Shown: positions 40,969 to 53,066, numbered from the stretch's first letter. The stretch: DNA of 64,000 nt from Bartonella henselae str. Houston-1 (GCF_000046705.1 NC_005956.1:1240001-1304000), one strand, 5' to 3'. The notes: a model not told the origin generated them from the sequence alone. Translations and numbers: made by a program.

Positions 40969-42237
40969 AGCATTTATTCATTGCTTCAAAGCACCTTTAC
41001 TGCTGAGTGCAGGGGGGTGAATTATTTGTGCCATAACTTTAGAAATTGCAGTCAGTGGGGGTGTGATGGTGAGATGCTTTAAGTTGCAGTCTTTTTGCAT
41101 CACTATCATCATATCATCAAGCGAGCAGGGAAGAAGTTCTTGAGTAACTCATCACCTCAAATGCATCAATATGCCAGTGTGCTCACAACTGCAGGAATGG
41201 GGTTATTTTAATGCAATACTAACTTTCTTTTCTATAACTCATGCTCACATTTTTATCGCCTCGAACAGAGGAATGCTACAGTTTAATCTTGATAATCACA
41301 CAATTCTCATAAAATGGAATATGCTCATCAAAGATTATCAAACCACACGCATCTCACTGGAGCATCAATACAGCCAATAAATACATCTTATAAAAACCAA
41401 TACTGAAAATCAAAACTTCACTCGTGCAACGCTTAACCAACCAAGAGTGCACCAATGATGTCATTTTACTGTAGAATTCAAATAACCTTTTGAATCCATC
41501 GACAAAACACTATTTCCCCAGGTTTTTCGCCTTAAGTTAAGATTTGAGAATAAAGGTGAAACAGTGATAATGTTCCATTTGTGTGGAAACGTTTTATTTT
41601 TAAAGAAAAAGCATATTAGCAAAGCTATTCCATCAAATAGCCAAAGATTGGCAAAGAATATAGTGCTTAATGAAGATCAGTCTCTCAAATACGCATAAGA
41701 ATTAAAAACTTACCCATTGTTTTTCTGAAAAAACTCAGGTTGTTTTTAAAACAGTAGCTCAATGGCGAGAATTTCTGCTTATCCTAAGGAAAATCACATA
41801 GCATCAATAAACGTTATGACCCTGGTATCAGAAAGGAACCTGATATGTGATTTGCTAAGAGTTTTTTAACGCCTATGGACTGTAGACTAAGATAATCTGT
41901 AATGATCGATATCACTTTTGTCTAGAGTCACTCTATATTGTAGAATATAGATTATGCAGGTGGTTATAAATAAGATAAAAATGAGCGGAAGAACAGTGCA
42001 AAGAAGTAAGCCAAGATTTGATCCGGAAAAGCTATAATATCGTGGTGAAAATCACGCTGTGGAAGGATGCCTTAGACTAAGCTCTACGTCTCCTTCTTAA
42101 CGACAAGAAAAGGAAATGATAATTATCTAAGTACCTCACTTCTTGAGGGAAATGAAAATACACAAACTATAATGATAAAAGTATGCTCAGAGTCAAAAAG
42201 AAAACCTATGAAAAAGAAAAAAGTCAACAAATTAATT
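40969..42237. other. Decayed stretch paralogous to 30.9-31.7 kb
   Basis: About 1.3 kb without an intact gene. Segments at 41530-41590 and 41790-41990 match 30925-30990 and 31440-31640 in the same order, showing that the two regions descend from one element. Nothing else recognised. Confidence 0.5.
41790..41990. repeat. Segment paralogous to 31440-31640
   Basis: Shares four short blocks in order with 31440-31640 (see that entry). It precedes dispersed repeat copy C, just as 31440-31640 precedes copy B. Confidence 0.6.
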
Positions 42238-42470
42238 TATAAGAATAATTAACCGTTCTGCAACTTGAATGAAAGCCCCGCATATTGTAAGATTTTCTCA
42301 TTTCCCACTTTCTTTATAATGATCAATCAAAATCATTCACTTACGTATCACAAATGAAGTTGGCGTATGAGGAAAAAACTCTTCAAAAAAAGGAGTAAAA
42401 ATACTTCTTATGAATCGTCTCAATGCAAGGATTGTCAGCAGCATTTGAAGCTGGAAAATAGAATGATGGT
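42238..42470 (+). repeat. Dispersed repeat family, copy C
   Basis: Same block order as copy B: GAATAATT, GCAACTTGAATGA, AATCAATCAAAATCATTCAC, CTTCAAAAAAAGGAGTAAAA and CGTCTCAATGCAAGGATTGT. The hairpin arms have partly drifted. A good Shine-Dalgarno (AAAGGAG) is kept, but the expected start codon is ATA; an in-frame ATG 12 bases on opens a 12-codon ORF. Followed directly by a transposase remnant. Confidence 0.78.
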
Positions 42471-42479
42471 GCTAACTTA

Positions 42480-42704
42480 TTGCCTGTTACTTCATCCTAC
42501 CCTTCTCTCCCGCTAAAACTTTTTTCAAATAAAAAACATTACAGAACAATGATGGATATTGCTAAAACAAAACGGCATCTTATTGAGAGGTTTTTCAATA
42601 AACTAAAACATTTCAGATATATCTCCAGTGATTTGATAACAAACTCCTTCTTTTATTGGGATTCCTGGTCTCTATTTGAATTATCCTCTAGAGTAGAAAA
42701 TTAA
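42480..42704 (+). pseudogene. IS5-like transposase C-terminal remnant
   Basis: An open 74-codon frame whose middle reads KTKRHLIERFFNKLKHFRYI, the conserved C-terminal block (with the catalytic-Glu-region ERxFNKLKxFR) of IS5/IS427-group transposases. Only this end is present; there is no N-terminal or DDE core and no terminal inverted repeat. More intact than its paralogue at 32110-32290. The open frame should not be read as a functional gene. Confidence 0.7.
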
Positions 42705-42862
42705 ATACACAGATAGGATTACGCTAAGAAAATACTCTATTCCCTTTTACATTTTTCTATTTAGAATATTGCTGCCTTTGCATTTCTGCATTACAACGAC
42801 GATGTTTTTCTATCATCCTGCACAAAGCATATGGAATACGGTTTTAAGTATAAAGTGAAACG

Positions 42863-43378
42863 ATGTCTGATCCTAAAGATTCTATCTTGCCACCTCTGAA
42901 ATGGCTATCAGATCAAGATCCTCCAGTACCAACTCACATCAAAGATTGGCTCATGGAATTAGGATCTATGACACGTCGATTTGAAAACCACTGCACTTAC
43001 ATACATATCAAACCACAACGTGAATGTTTTATTACGCGTGATAAACTTAAAGAAGAAGCTGCGCATCTGCCCAAGAGCACACGTTATTGGTTACGCGAAG
43101 TCATACTAATGGGAGACAACCAACCTTGGCTCCTTGGGCGCACAGTGATACCGCAAGAAACCCTATTCGAACACAATGAAGCACTGATAAACTTAGGGGA
43201 TGTACCACTGGGACGCTATTTATTCAGTATTGATAAATTGACCCGCGATTACATCCATATCGGAAGAAAAGATACGCTGTGGGCACGCCGCTCCCGTTTA
43301 CGATTAACAGGCAAGCCATTATTATTAACCGAATTGTTTTTAGCAGCTTCACCTCTTTACACAACAAATCCCATATAA
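42863..43378 (+). CDS. ubiC: UbiC, chorismate-pyruvate lyase
   Basis: 171 aa. Splits chorismate into 4-hydroxybenzoate and pyruvate, the first committed step of ubiquinone synthesis. Motifs: [19 protein letters not shown] near residues 26-44, [20 protein letters not shown] (REV followed by WLxART-type block), [11 protein letters not shown], and [20 protein letters not shown] at the C-terminus with the conserved R-x-S-x-F/L ... LL-x-E. Length and motif order match UbiC. Lies alone between decayed regions. Confidence 0.9.
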   Translation: MSDPKDSILPPLKWLSDQDPPVPTHIKDWLMELGSMTRRFENHCTYIHIKPQRECFITRDKLKEEAAHLPKSTRYWLREVILMGDNQPWLLGRTVIPQETLFEHNEALINLGDVPLGRYLFSIDKLTRDYIHIGRKDTLWARRSRLRLTGKPLLLTELFLAASPLYTTNPI

Positions 43379-44491
43379 ATAGAGGATATCAATATCTTAA
43401 AGAGAAATACAATGTGAAACAGAGAGCAAATGTCCTGTTTACATCTCAGCAAAAAGCACCACTCACTTGTTCACTTCAAAGTATTTCTATACACTCAATT
43501 TTTTTAAAAAATATTGCTTATCAACATGAATGACTCCGCATTATCTGTACAATTGACAAGCTGCTAACAATCAAAATAATTTTAGATGTCCTTTGCGTTT
43601 GATAAGATTTACGGTACTTTTCATCAAAGCTTATTGCCAAACTTTGGAATAATGCATTTTTCCTCTATAGAGAGTTTTCTTTAGTCTCAATAGCCTAGAA
43701 AGGACCGCGCAATCCCTCACCGCCTTTATTGACGTCAAAGTTTTACAAAAGACGTATTTAACTTCTACTACATCAAGCTGATGGGAAAGTTTACCCAATA
43801 ACCATTATTTTCTCTTATTCTTTTTTTACCAATCTCAAACGACTAGATTCTTTTTATGAAAACGCTCTGACTCTTCACACTCTTCTACCACTTTAGCTAA
43901 AATAGACTGTCGGATAATCATCAGCTTTGAGCTTCTCTTGACCATACTGAAAAATATCACAATCCCTAACCACAACGCCAATTCAATGGATCATCCATTA
44001 AACGAAACATAGCAAGATATATTTTATCCTGCACCTTTAAATTCAAAACAATTCAAACTGCTTTATCCATCTTTGTGATGCAATATAAATTTGTCCGATT
44101 CTGTTCGAGCAAATTATCTATGGTGATTTCTTCCACAAGGCCAGTTTTCTAAAAATTTACCAATCTAACCATATATTCTCTCAACAAATTAAGTTCTATG
44201 CAACTCACTCTCTAAGCTAGAAAAAAATCGAAACAGAGATAAGGAATCTCATAAAAGAAACAGCTTTTTATCAAATCGTCAGAAAAAACATCTAAAGTGT
44301 TTCATTTTCATTGAAAAAACCTTCAATGTTGGGTTCTTTAAAAGCATTTTTTACCAATCCTTATACGTCTTACAAGGCATGATTAAAAAATAATGAACAT
44401 CAAGGTCTTAGAAAATCTAAAAACAGGACTTTACCTCTTCATATAATAGACCTATACTCTCAAGCTTAAGCAAAACATTGTAATAACAATA
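43379..44491. other. Decayed stretch between ubiC and carA
   Basis: About 1.1 kb with no intact gene. On the minus strand (43850-44160) short protein-like frames broken by stops appear, for example ITIDNLLEQNRTNLYCITKM and SILAKVVEECEESERFHKKN, suggesting an eroded gene I cannot name. Confidence 0.4.
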
Positions 44492-44493
44492 CA

Positions 44494-44521
44494 CACACCA
44501 TCTGTTATGGTGGTGTTTTTT
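44494..44521 (+). terminator. Terminator-like hairpin in the carA leader (possible attenuator)
   Basis: CACCAT-CTGTT-ATGGTG forms a 6-bp stem with a 5-nt loop (extendable past a bulge by ACA/TGT), followed by GTGTTTTTT. It sits 52 bp upstream of the carA ATG on the same strand, with no intact gene ahead of it for more than 1 kb, so transcriptional attenuation of carA is plausible. The stem is short. Confidence 0.6.
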
Positions 44522-44572
44522 GTGTAACGTTGGTCATTATATCTTTCAGATAACGAATTGTGGGCGCACACT

Positions 44573-45772
44573 ATGACACAAACTATTCCATCTCCTAAGC
44601 CTTGGAGTATAAACAAACCTACAGCTCTTTTAGTATTGGCCAATGGAACAGTTATTGAGGGTAAAGGAGCAGGCGCTACAGGTTTTGCTGAAGCTGAAAT
44701 ATGTTTTAACACAGCCATGACAGGCTATGAAGAAATTCTCACAGATCCCTCATATAAAAAACAAATTGTGAACTTTACTTTCCCTCATATTGGCAATGTG
44801 GGAACCAATAGTGAAGATATTGAAGATCTCATACCCCTCAATTGTCATGGAGCAGTCGGTGCTATTTTCAAAGCAGACATTACTCACCCTTCTAACTACC
44901 GCGCAAATGAAAACCTTAATCAATGGTTAAAAAAGCGTAAAATCATTGCACTTTGTGGTATCGATACACGAGCATTAACCGTTCTTATTCGCGAAAAAGG
45001 TGCACTAAATGGCATCATTGCCCATGATCCAAATGGAAATTTTGATATCAATACTCTGAAAAAACGTGCTCAAAAATGGACTGGTCTCGTAAATCTTGAT
45101 CTGGCACAAGAAGTAACATCAAAGCAATCAATGAAATGGAATGAAAAACCATGGGTTTGGAATAAAGGCTATAAAACAAATAATGATGCATCTAATTTTC
45201 ACATTGTCGCGATTGACTATGGCATTAAACGCAACATTCTGCGACTTATAGCTGCACACAGTGCACATATAACCATTGTTCCAGCAAACACAAATATAGA
45301 AGAAATTCTGGCAATGAATCCTGATGGTGTTTTTCTTTCCAATGGACCAGGCGATCCAGCCGCCACAGCCAATTATGCTGTTCCAACCATTCAAGCACTC
45401 ATTGACAGCAATATACCACTTTTTGGCATATGTCTCGGCCACCAACTTCTGGCTCTTGCTGTTGGAGCAAAAACCATAAAAATGCATCAAGGACATCATG
45501 GTGCAAATCATCCTGTTAAAGACTTTATTACCGGAAAGGTCGAAATTGTTTCAATGAATCATGGTTTTACTGTAGATACAACATCTTTGCCGCAGCATGT
45601 TGAAGAGACACATATTTCTCTTTTTGACAACTCAAATTGCGGTCTTCGCATCATCGGAAAACCAGTTTTTTCTGTTCAACATCACCCCGAAGCATCGCCC
45701 GGACCACAAGACAGCCACTACCTATTTCAACGTTTTTTCAATCTGATTATGGATTATAAAAAAACAGCTTAA
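44573..45772 (+). CDS. carA: CarA, carbamoyl-phosphate synthase small (glutaminase) subunit
   Basis: 399 aa from the ATG at 44573 (a TTG at 44558 is in frame but less likely). It hydrolyses glutamine and feeds ammonia to CarB, serving arginine and pyrimidine synthesis. The N-terminal domain has FNTAMTGYEEILTDPSY; the class I amidotransferase domain has nucleophile Cys287 in FGICLGHQ, and HHPEASPGPQDS supplies the catalytic His-Glu. Complete. carB is 3.4 kb downstream on the same strand, separated by a dead MFS gene and a DUF1460 gene. Confidence 0.96.
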   Translation: MTQTIPSPKPWSINKPTALLVLANGTVIEGKGAGATGFAEAEICFNTAMTGYEEILTDPSYKKQIVNFTFPHIGNVGTNSEDIEDLIPLNCHGAVGAIFKADITHPSNYRANENLNQWLKKRKIIALCGIDTRALTVLIREKGALNGIIAHDPNGNFDINTLKKRAQKWTGLVNLDLAQEVTSKQSMKWNEKPWVWNKGYKTNNDASNFHIVAIDYGIKRNILRLIAAHSAHITIVPANTNIEEILAMNPDGVFLSNGPGDPAATANYAVPTIQALIDSNIPLFGICLGHQLLALAVGAKTIKMHQGHHGANHPVKDFITGKVEIVSMNHGFTVDTTSLPQHVEETHISLFDNSNCGLRIIGKPVFSVQHHPEASPGPQDSHYLFQRFFNLIMDYKKTA

Positions 45773-45859
45773 TCGAAGGAGTTTATTTTTTGGATTTTTA
45801 CCAAAAATTATAGTGTTTTTTTGCGTGAAAAGGCTACGTAAATTGTTTAAACAAAAACA

Positions 45860-46935
45860 TGTAAAAAATGGGGCCAAAGATTGAACTTAATGAAATAACA
45901 GATACCATGGCTCCCTACAATTCTCCTTAAACATTTATGGGAACCTGTGCTGAAGCAATAGCACGCATAGGTGCATGAACAAGATATTAAAGCATTGTAC
46001 AGACAAAAACCACTTAAACCATCCACCCTTGCATTGCAAATGTATAGCCAAGCATAGCAGTCAGTGCAAACAAAAAAAACGCTATCGCAAATACACCAAT
46101 GACTCCATCACTTAGAAAAATAAGACAAAGTGAAAGCGATCACACAAACTGGCCTATTCCGAAAACACTATGAGACAATCCAATAAACAATATATTCCAG
46201 TCATAACGTTCTCTAGTAATGAATGCCCAAACGTTTAGCCATACAGATTCTGCAAGCCAATAAAGAAAAAAGACTATAATATCCAAATAACTGTTCGATA
46301 TTGTCTAAGTTGCAAAACCGCACCTAAAGGATTTGTGCGCTTAATATCAAAATAATGCCTATCCTGTATAGGAAGAGTTTCTGAAAACATCTAAAGAAAA
46401 AATAAAATTAATGAGTGAAAAACCAGCGACAAAATAAAATAGAACACACCGATCAAATTAACCTAAAAAAAACCGCCGATAAACGAGCCTAAAACAACCC
46501 CCAATCGGGATGTCTATTCCTCACAGGCCAAAATTGCGTTTGCGAATCCTATCATCAGATATATCAGCTAAATAAGTTGTGCAGCTTGTAAAACTAACAC
46601 TCCTCATCCCTGAAAAAACGCCCGATAAACAACCTAAAATAACTACACGCTATAGCTACATATAAGATTATCAAGAGCAAAACCAATCATAGAGATAAGC
46701 AAGATAAGACGGCAGCCATAATGAGCTTAAAGATTGCCAATAACAGAAGAAAATAAAAATTGCATCACTGAATAAGCCATAAGTAACTTTGCTTTTTTCA
46801 CAGAAGACGTACTCATATCCTTTCCATTTAATTAAGAAAAATATTCCGGCAAAACAAGCCTAATGATTGCAATACCAATAATATCCAATAACAAAATGAA
46901 AACAACACAAGACTACGCTGAATAAATTTTAGATC
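45860..46935 (-). pseudogene. Dead TetA/TCR-type MFS transporter gene
   Basis: On the minus strand the whole family profile can be followed through many stops and frameshifts. TM1 reads LLLDIIGIAIIRLVLPEYFS; then LLMAYSVMQFLFSSVIGNL; then ISMIGFALDNLI; then LFIGRFFSGMRSVSFTSCTT with YLADISDDRIRKRNFGL; later RERYDWNILFIGLSHSVFGI; and finally SAQVPINV with GAMVSVISLSSIFGPIF. These are the signature blocks of tetracycline-type drug exporters (GRxxAGxTGA, YIAD, RAxNFGL). At least five stops interrupt it, so it is not functional. Confidence 0.85.
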
Positions 46936-47667
46936 AAATTTTTAATCATTGATAGCAGGCAATTTCTTCCCTACTATCCTCTAAATCCTACCCGCTATTA
47001 AAAACCACTCCATAACATAACTTATTCTCACCCCAAATATTACTAAAGTGAAAGAATTTTAGAAAAAACCAAAAATAATCTACCAATCCTCATTTTAATC
47101 TAATACAAAGCATTACATGCACTTTTATGAAGTATCATGATATTTCTAATCAATCCCTTTTGATGAATTAAATGAACTTAATTTCCACTATAGTAATCCG
47201 ATAATAGCTCTATTTATATATAAATAATATTATAAAATACACAAAATGAATATAGATATTCTTATCTTAAAATATTAAAAAAACTAATCGAATTTTAAAT
47301 TAATGCAAAATTTCATACAAAAAATATAAATTTACGAAAACAAACATTTTTCATTTAAAAATTATTTGCGCTATAAAGTGTAAGTCTAACTTCATCATTG
47401 AATATTTTATATAACATTATAAATTTTTCTATTTAATACTTATAATTATTTTTCCAAAACTAAGTATATTATATAAAAAATTTTATTCTGTAATCGCAGA
47501 AAATATTCACATTATACACAATATGTGTATAATGAAATCAAAATTATAACTCTATCTATTGGTACTATGATTTATTATATGCTATCATTAGCTCAACAAT
47601 GCTATTTGATTAGCGTGGAAAAATACTCCTTTTAGTGATGATTAGCCGATGAATTATTATTTCAAAA
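46936..47667. other. Very AT-rich stretch upstream of DUF1460 gene
   Basis: 730 bp, close to 80% AT in 47100-47560. No gene. Contains the perfect inverted repeat ACACAATATGTGT near 47516-47528, possibly part of the promoter of the 47680 gene. Confidence 0.4.
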
Positions 47668-47679
47668 ATGGTGCATAAA

Positions 47680-48519
47680 ATGCGAAAAATACTCCAATTC
47701 ATTTTAATCTCAGTGTTGGCTATAGGATGTGATATTAAGGATTCTTATGCAAATAAGGATGTTTCAGAAAACAACATGGAGACACAACAAACAGCCAGAG
47801 TGAACCTAGATCCATATACCTTAAATAAACTGAACATTCTTCTTGAAGAACGCTCAAAAGCTAATGATCATAATATAGGAGAAATGATTGCCTTTCTGTC
47901 TAAAGCTTTTTTAGGGACACCTTACCAGCCCAATATGCTCCATGGCTCAGAAAATACACCCGAAAAATTAATAATTGACTTTAGAGGTTTAGATTGCTTC
48001 ACTTATCTGGATTATGTTGAAGCATTACGCAAATCAACATCACAAACAGAATTTATCAATAACGTCATACGAACTCGTTATGTTGAGGGTGATGTTAATT
48101 TTTTGAATCGGAAGCATTTTTTCACTGACTGGGCTTATAGACAATATAAAATTGCCAATGATATCACTGCACAGATAAGCCCTAATGCGGTAACTACTGA
48201 AAAATATCTCAATAAAAAAGCTGATGGTGCAAACTACCTCCCGGGATTACCTATAGTCAAACGTAATATAACATATATTCCAAGCCAATTTATTAATGAA
48301 GAGGTTATAAACCGTTTACAATCTGGCGATTTCATTGGTATTTATACTAAACTTGCTGGATTAGATGTGACCCATGTGGGTTTCTTTATTATGACCGATA
48401 ATGGTCCTATGTTAAGAAATGCTTCCTCACGAAAAGAAAATGAAAAGGTAGTTGATTCCCCTTTTATGGATTATGTTAGCAAAACACCAGGAATTATCGT
48501 TTTAAGAGCTCTCCAATAA
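47680..48519 (+). CDS. DUF1460 (NlpC/P60-like amidase) lipoprotein
   Basis: 279 aa from MRKILQF (an upstream in-frame ATG lies at 47668). The N-terminus is a lipoprotein signal, with lipobox LAIGC and the acylated Cys near residue 18, so it is envelope-attached. The catalytic-Cys region DFRGLDCFTYLDYVEALRK, preceded by FLGTPYQPNML, and the later DVTHVGFFI (putative His) match the DUF1460 family, related to N-acetylmuramoyl-L-alanine amidases/endopeptidases. Likely cuts peptidoglycan or a related amide. Surrounded by very AT-rich, gene-poor DNA, suggesting acquisition or isolation after decay. Confidence 0.8.
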   Translation: MRKILQFILISVLAIGCDIKDSYANKDVSENNMETQQTARVNLDPYTLNKLNILLEERSKANDHNIGEMIAFLSKAFLGTPYQPNMLHGSENTPEKLIIDFRGLDCFTYLDYVEALRKSTSQTEFINNVIRTRYVEGDVNFLNRKHFFTDWAYRQYKIANDITAQISPNAVTTEKYLNKKADGANYLPGLPIVKRNITYIPSQFINEEVINRLQSGDFIGIYTKLAGLDVTHVGFFIMTDNGPMLRNASSRKENEKVVDSPFMDYVSKTPGIIVLRALQ

Positions 48520-49194
48520 TTTATATGGGGTAAAATCCTCATATTAGCAAATATATATTGAAATTATTAAGGTAAATATCCAAATCTGCGTACGCTATAG
48601 AGATACAATATCTTTTTTATAATTTTAATAGCAAAATCACAGAGTTTTTGTCTAGATTCATATATTGATACAATAGATCATTTAGTACCACTAATTATCA
48701 CTTTTTTTGCCATAATAATTTGATCATAAAATTAAAATCCTATTCGTGATTTTGATATAAGTTTCTCATCAATACCTCACTTAACTTACACATTCCCGTG
48801 CAAGAAAAAGTGCGAAAAGTTATAATTAAAAAATTTATAATAACAAACATACAATAATGATAAGCACGTTATAGCCTATCACTTCTCATAATTTCCCATT
48901 TCATTCCACAAAATTCAATTTGCCTGTAAATAACTCCTTATGTTTCATCATAAACAGTAGTATTTAAATTCGAGTTTTTCGCATATTATTATCAAAAATC
49001 ATAACTCCGCATATTCATATAAAGTTGATCAGCCTCAAAGAAGATAATTATCTTTAATCCTATGAAAAAAGCATGGAAAAGGCATTTTATAGCTTACTTT
49101 CTTCGTCTATTAACCTATAAAATATTTTAGTCTCAAAATTTAAATTACTCTGCCTGCTGTAATCGGACAGGAATGTTTGTCATAGGAAAAAACA
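48520..49194. other. AT-rich intergenic stretch upstream of carB
   Basis: 675 bp with no gene recognised. The carB promoter must lie here, but no clear boxes or attenuator hairpin were found. Confidence 0.4.
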
Positions 49195-52100
49195 ATGCCA
49201 AAACGCACAGATATAAAATCTATTCTTATCATTGGAGCAGGACCTATTGTTATTGGTCAGGCATGTGAATTCGACTATTCTGGCACACAAGCCTGTAAAG
49301 CATTAAAAGAAGAAGGTTACCGAATTATTCTGGTTAATTCTAATCCCGCCACCATTATGACGGACCCAGAGTTAGCTGACGCAACTTATATTGAACCCAT
49401 TACTCCTGAAATTGTTGCTCAAATTATTGCCCATGAACGCCCTGACGCCCTTTTACCAACTATGGGAGGACAAACAGCCCTCAATACGGCCCTATCATTA
49501 AAACGTATGGGAATTTTAGACCGCTATCATGTTGAAATGATAGGTGCAAATGCCGATGCTATTGATAAAGCTGAAGATCGTGCTTTATTTCGTAAGGCGA
49601 TGGCAAAAATTGGTCTGGAAACACCACGTTCTATGTTAGCCAACGCAACTGAACTTAAAGAAGAAAATCGCCAAAAATACGCCAAAAAACGCAATGAACT
49701 TAAAACTCAACTTTTTGGTGATGATCTTGATAAAGCACTGGAGAAGCTCGAGCATGATTGGCGTCACACAGAAGCTGACCGGAAACAACATTATATAGCA
49801 CATGCTACTGCGAAGGCTGTTCAAGCTCTTGATATTATTGGTCTTCCAGCCATTATCCGCCCTTCATTCACGCTTGGTGGCACAGGCGGTGGAATTGCTT
49901 ACAACCGCTCTGAATTTTATGAAATCATAGAACGCGGGCTTGAAGCTTCACCCACAACAGAAGTTTTGATTGAAGAAAGTGTTTTGGGATGGAAAGAATA
50001 TGAAATGGAAGTTGTCCGCGATAAAAACGACAACTGTATCATTGTTTGTTCCATTGAAAATATTGATCCTATGGGTATCCATACTGGTGATTCAATTACC
50101 GTAGCTCCTGCTCTCACCTTAACGGACAAAGAATATCAATGTATGCGTAACGCTTCAATAGCTGTACTGCGTGAAATTGGCGTTGAAACTGGAGGATCTA
50201 ATGTACAGTTTGCCGTCAACCCCGAAAATGGTCGCTTAATTGTTATTGAAATGAACCCGCGTGTTTCCCGCTCTTCAGCGCTTGCCTCAAAAGCAACAGG
50301 TTTTCCAATTGCCAAGGTAGCGGCTAAACTAGCAGTCGGCTACACACTTGATGAATTAAAAAATGATATTACGGGTGGTGCAACACCAGCATCATTTGAA
50401 CCTTCTATAGACTATATTGTTACCAAGATACCTCGTTTTGCTTTTGAAAAATTTCCCGGTTCATCACCTGTCTTAACGACTGCTATGAAATCTGTGGGAG
50501 AAGTCATGGCAATCGGACGGACTTTTCAAGAATCATTGCAAAAAGCGCTTCGTGGACTTGAAACAGGTCTTACCGGTCTTGATGAAATTGTTATCCCTGA
50601 ACATGCTGAGGGTGATGAAAAGAGTTCTATACGCTCTGCCATTGCAATACCAAGCTCTGATCGTCTACGCTACATAGCCCAAGCAATACGAACGGGTTTG
50701 CCTTTAAATGAAATTCATCAAATTAGCAAAATTGATCCATGGTTTTTAGAGCAAATAGCCTCCATCATTGAAATGGAAGAGCGCATCCGCACCCATGGAC
50801 TGCCCCAAGACGCAGACAATCTACGCATGTTGAAAGCTATGGGTTTTTCGGATGCACGATTAGCCACCCTTACGGGACAAGAACCAGATGATATTGCTGC
50901 TTTGCGCAAGTCGCTTAATGTTAAACATGTTTTCAAACGGATTGACACTTGTGCAGCTGAGTTTTCTTCACCTACAGCGTACATGTATTCAACATACGAA
51001 GTCCCCTTTGCGGGTGTAGAACATTCAGAAGCACAAGTTTCTGAACGTAAAAAAATTGCTATTTTAGGTGGAGGACCAAATCGCATCGGACAAGGGATCG
51101 AATTTGACTATTGTTGCTGCCACGCTGCCTTTGCATTGCGTGATGCAGGCTTTGAAGCCATTATGATTAACTGTAACCCTGAAACAGTTTCAACCGATTA
51201 TGATACCTCTGATCGTCTTTATTTTGAATCTTTAACAACAGAAGATGTTATTGCTATTTTAGAAACAGAACAACAAAAAGGCGAATTGCTTGGAGTTATC
51301 GTTCAATTTGGTGGACAAACACCACTGAAATTGGCAAAAGCATTAGAACAACATAATATTCCCATCTTAGGCACTTCACCTGATGCTATCGATCTAGCAG
51401 AAGACAGAGATCGCTTTCAAAAATTGTTGTTCAAGCTTAATTTAACACAACCCAAAAATGGTATTGCTCATTCGGTTGAACAAGCACATTTTATTGCTCA
51501 TGAACTGGGTTTTCCATTGGTTGTACGCCCCTCATACGTTTTAGGAGGACGTGCTATGGAAATTATCCGCGATGAGCGTAGTTTGCAAAATTATTTGCTC
51601 GAGAGTGTACCTGAGTTGGTACCAGAAAATATCAAAGCCCGTTATCCCAATGACAAAATAAGCCAACTCAATACATTGCTTGGTAAAAATCCACTTTTAT
51701 TCGATACCTACCTGACAGAAGCGATTGAAGTTGATATTGACTGTCTGTGTGATGGAAAAGAAACGTTGGTTGTAGGCATTATGGAACATATCGAAGAAGC
51801 GGGAATTCATTCTGGTGATTCAGCATGTTCTTTGCCAGTCCATACACTTTCATCTGAAATAGTAGCTGAATTAGAGCGTCAAACCAAAGCATTAGCACAA
51901 GCACTTCATGTTCGTGGTTTGATGAATGTCCAATATGCCATTAAAGATGGTACAATCTATGTCTTAGAAGTCAACCCCCGTGCTTCGCGTACTGTTCCAT
52001 TTGTTGCAAAAACGATTGGCCGCCCTATTGCGAAAATGGCCACACGTATTATGATAGGAGAAACTCTCCACGATGCCCTAAAAGCTTACGGTGGATTACC

Positions 52101-52680
52101 CTCTCCACAATATAAACAACGTATTGCTGTCAAAGAAGCTGTTTTTCCTTTTGCTCGCTTTCCAGGTGTCGATACGCTTCTTGGTCCGGAAATGCGCTCA
52201 ACCGGTGAAGTTATGGGACTTGATTATGAATTTGCTCTTGCTTTTGCTAAAGCCCAACTTGGAGCTGGTGTTGAACTTCCAAAAGAGGGGACTTTATTCG
52301 TTTCTGTGAAAGATGAAGACAAAAAACATATTTTAGATCCCGTAAAACGTTTAATTGCACTTGGCTTTTCTGTATTAGCAACAAGTGGAACACAAAAATT
52401 TCTCACCAACCATAATGTTGAAGCAAAAAAAATCAATAAAGTACTAGAAGGGCATCCTCATATTGAAGATGCTATTCGTAATCGACAAATTCAATTGATT
52501 TTTAATACGACCAGCACTGCTAGTGCCATCTCAGACTCTAAATCATTACGCCAAGCAGCACTTATGCAAAAAGTTCCCTATTATACAACAATAGCTGGAG
52601 CTAAATCTGTAGCAGAAGCTATCGAAGCACTCACAAAAAGTAACCTTGAAGTGCGCTCATTACAAAACTATTTCATTTAA
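49195..52680 (+). CDS. carB: CarB, carbamoyl-phosphate synthase large subunit
   Basis: 1161 aa with two homologous ATP-grasp halves: the first begins [20 protein letters not shown], the second [20 protein letters not shown]. The C-terminal methylglyoxal-synthase-like allosteric domain starts near [17 protein letters not shown]. About 85 residues longer than E. coli CarB; much of the surplus is a charged insert ([20 protein letters not shown] and on) in the first ATP-grasp half, a known alphaproteobacterial feature. Conserved [10 protein letters not shown] and [11 protein letters not shown] loops are intact. Confidence 0.97.
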   Translation: MPKRTDIKSILIIGAGPIVIGQACEFDYSGTQACKALKEEGYRIILVNSNPATIMTDPELADATYIEPITPEIVAQIIAHERPDALLPTMGGQTALNTALSLKRMGILDRYHVEMIGANADAIDKAEDRALFRKAMAKIGLETPRSMLANATELKEENRQKYAKKRNELKTQLFGDDLDKALEKLEHDWRHTEADRKQHYIAHATAKAVQALDIIGLPAIIRPSFTLGGTGGGIAYNRSEFYEIIERGLEASPTTEVLIEESVLGWKEYEMEVVRDKNDNCIIVCSIENIDPMGIHTGDSITVAPALTLTDKEYQCMRNASIAVLREIGVETGGSNVQFAVNPENGRLIVIEMNPRVSRSSALASKATGFPIAKVAAKLAVGYTLDELKNDITGGATPASFEPSIDYIVTKIPRFAFEKFPGSSPVLTTAMKSVGEVMAIGRTFQESLQKALRGLETGLTGLDEIVIPEHAEGDEKSSIRSAIAIPSSDRLRYIAQAIRTGLPLNEIHQISKIDPWFLEQIASIIEMEERIRTHGLPQDADNLRMLKAMGFSDARLATLTGQEPDDIAALRKSLNVKHVFKRIDTCAAEFSSPTAYMYSTYEVPFAGVEHSEAQVSERKKIAILGGGPNRIGQGIEFDYCCCHAAFALRDAGFEAIMINCNPETVSTDYDTSDRLYFESLTTEDVIAILETEQQKGELLGVIVQFGGQTPLKLAKALEQHNIPILGTSPDAIDLAEDRDRFQKLLFKLNLTQPKNGIAHSVEQAHFIAHELGFPLVVRPSYVLGGRAMEIIRDERSLQNYLLESVPELVPENIKARYPNDKISQLNTLLGKNPLLFDTYLTEAIEVDIDCLCDGKETLVVGIMEHIEEAGIHSGDSACSLPVHTLSSEIVAELERQTKALAQALHVRGLMNVQYAIKDGTIYVLEVNPRASRTVPFVAKTIGRPIAKMATRIMIGETLHDALKAYGGLPSPQYKQRIAVKEAVFPFARFPGVDTLLGPEMRSTGEVMGLDYEFALAFAKAQLGAGVELPKEGTLFVSVKDEDKKHILDPVKRLIALGFSVLATSGTQKFLTNHNVEAKKINKVLEGHPHIEDAIRNRQIQLIFNTTSTASAISDSKSLRQAALMQKVPYYTTIAGAKSVAEAIEALTKSNLEVRSLQNYFI

Positions 52681-53066
52681 GTTTTTTGTTATGCCGGAAA
52701 GCGTAAAAATCAAAAAAACACTCGTAGGGCATTCTTACTTATCTTAGATCATTTGCAATTAACAAATTCTATTGATTTTTAGCACAACCAACAGTGCCAT
52801 CTTACACTTTAAGTCATGACACTCTGCAGCCTCTTTTTACGGTCTCTTTCAATCTGTTCTTTATGTAAAAGATACCGATTAAGACTTGCTTTTTATCTCA
52901 AAGCCCTCTATACAAATTCTATCGAACTTTCGGTTATGTGACTTTCTTTCCTGTGCAATCTGCACTTTTTACGAAACTTATTCCACCTAATTTCGATCTA
53001 AAACCGTAGTGAATGCTTATGGCTTCAGTACATAAATAATTTATATATAATTCTAAGGAGTTTCCT
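52681..53066. other. Intergenic region upstream of the cold-shock gene
   Basis: 386 bp. Likely contains the long 5' leader and promoter of the cold-shock gene; the AT-rich stretch 53026-53056 ends in the ribosome site AAGGAG. No gene seen. Confidence 0.4.
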
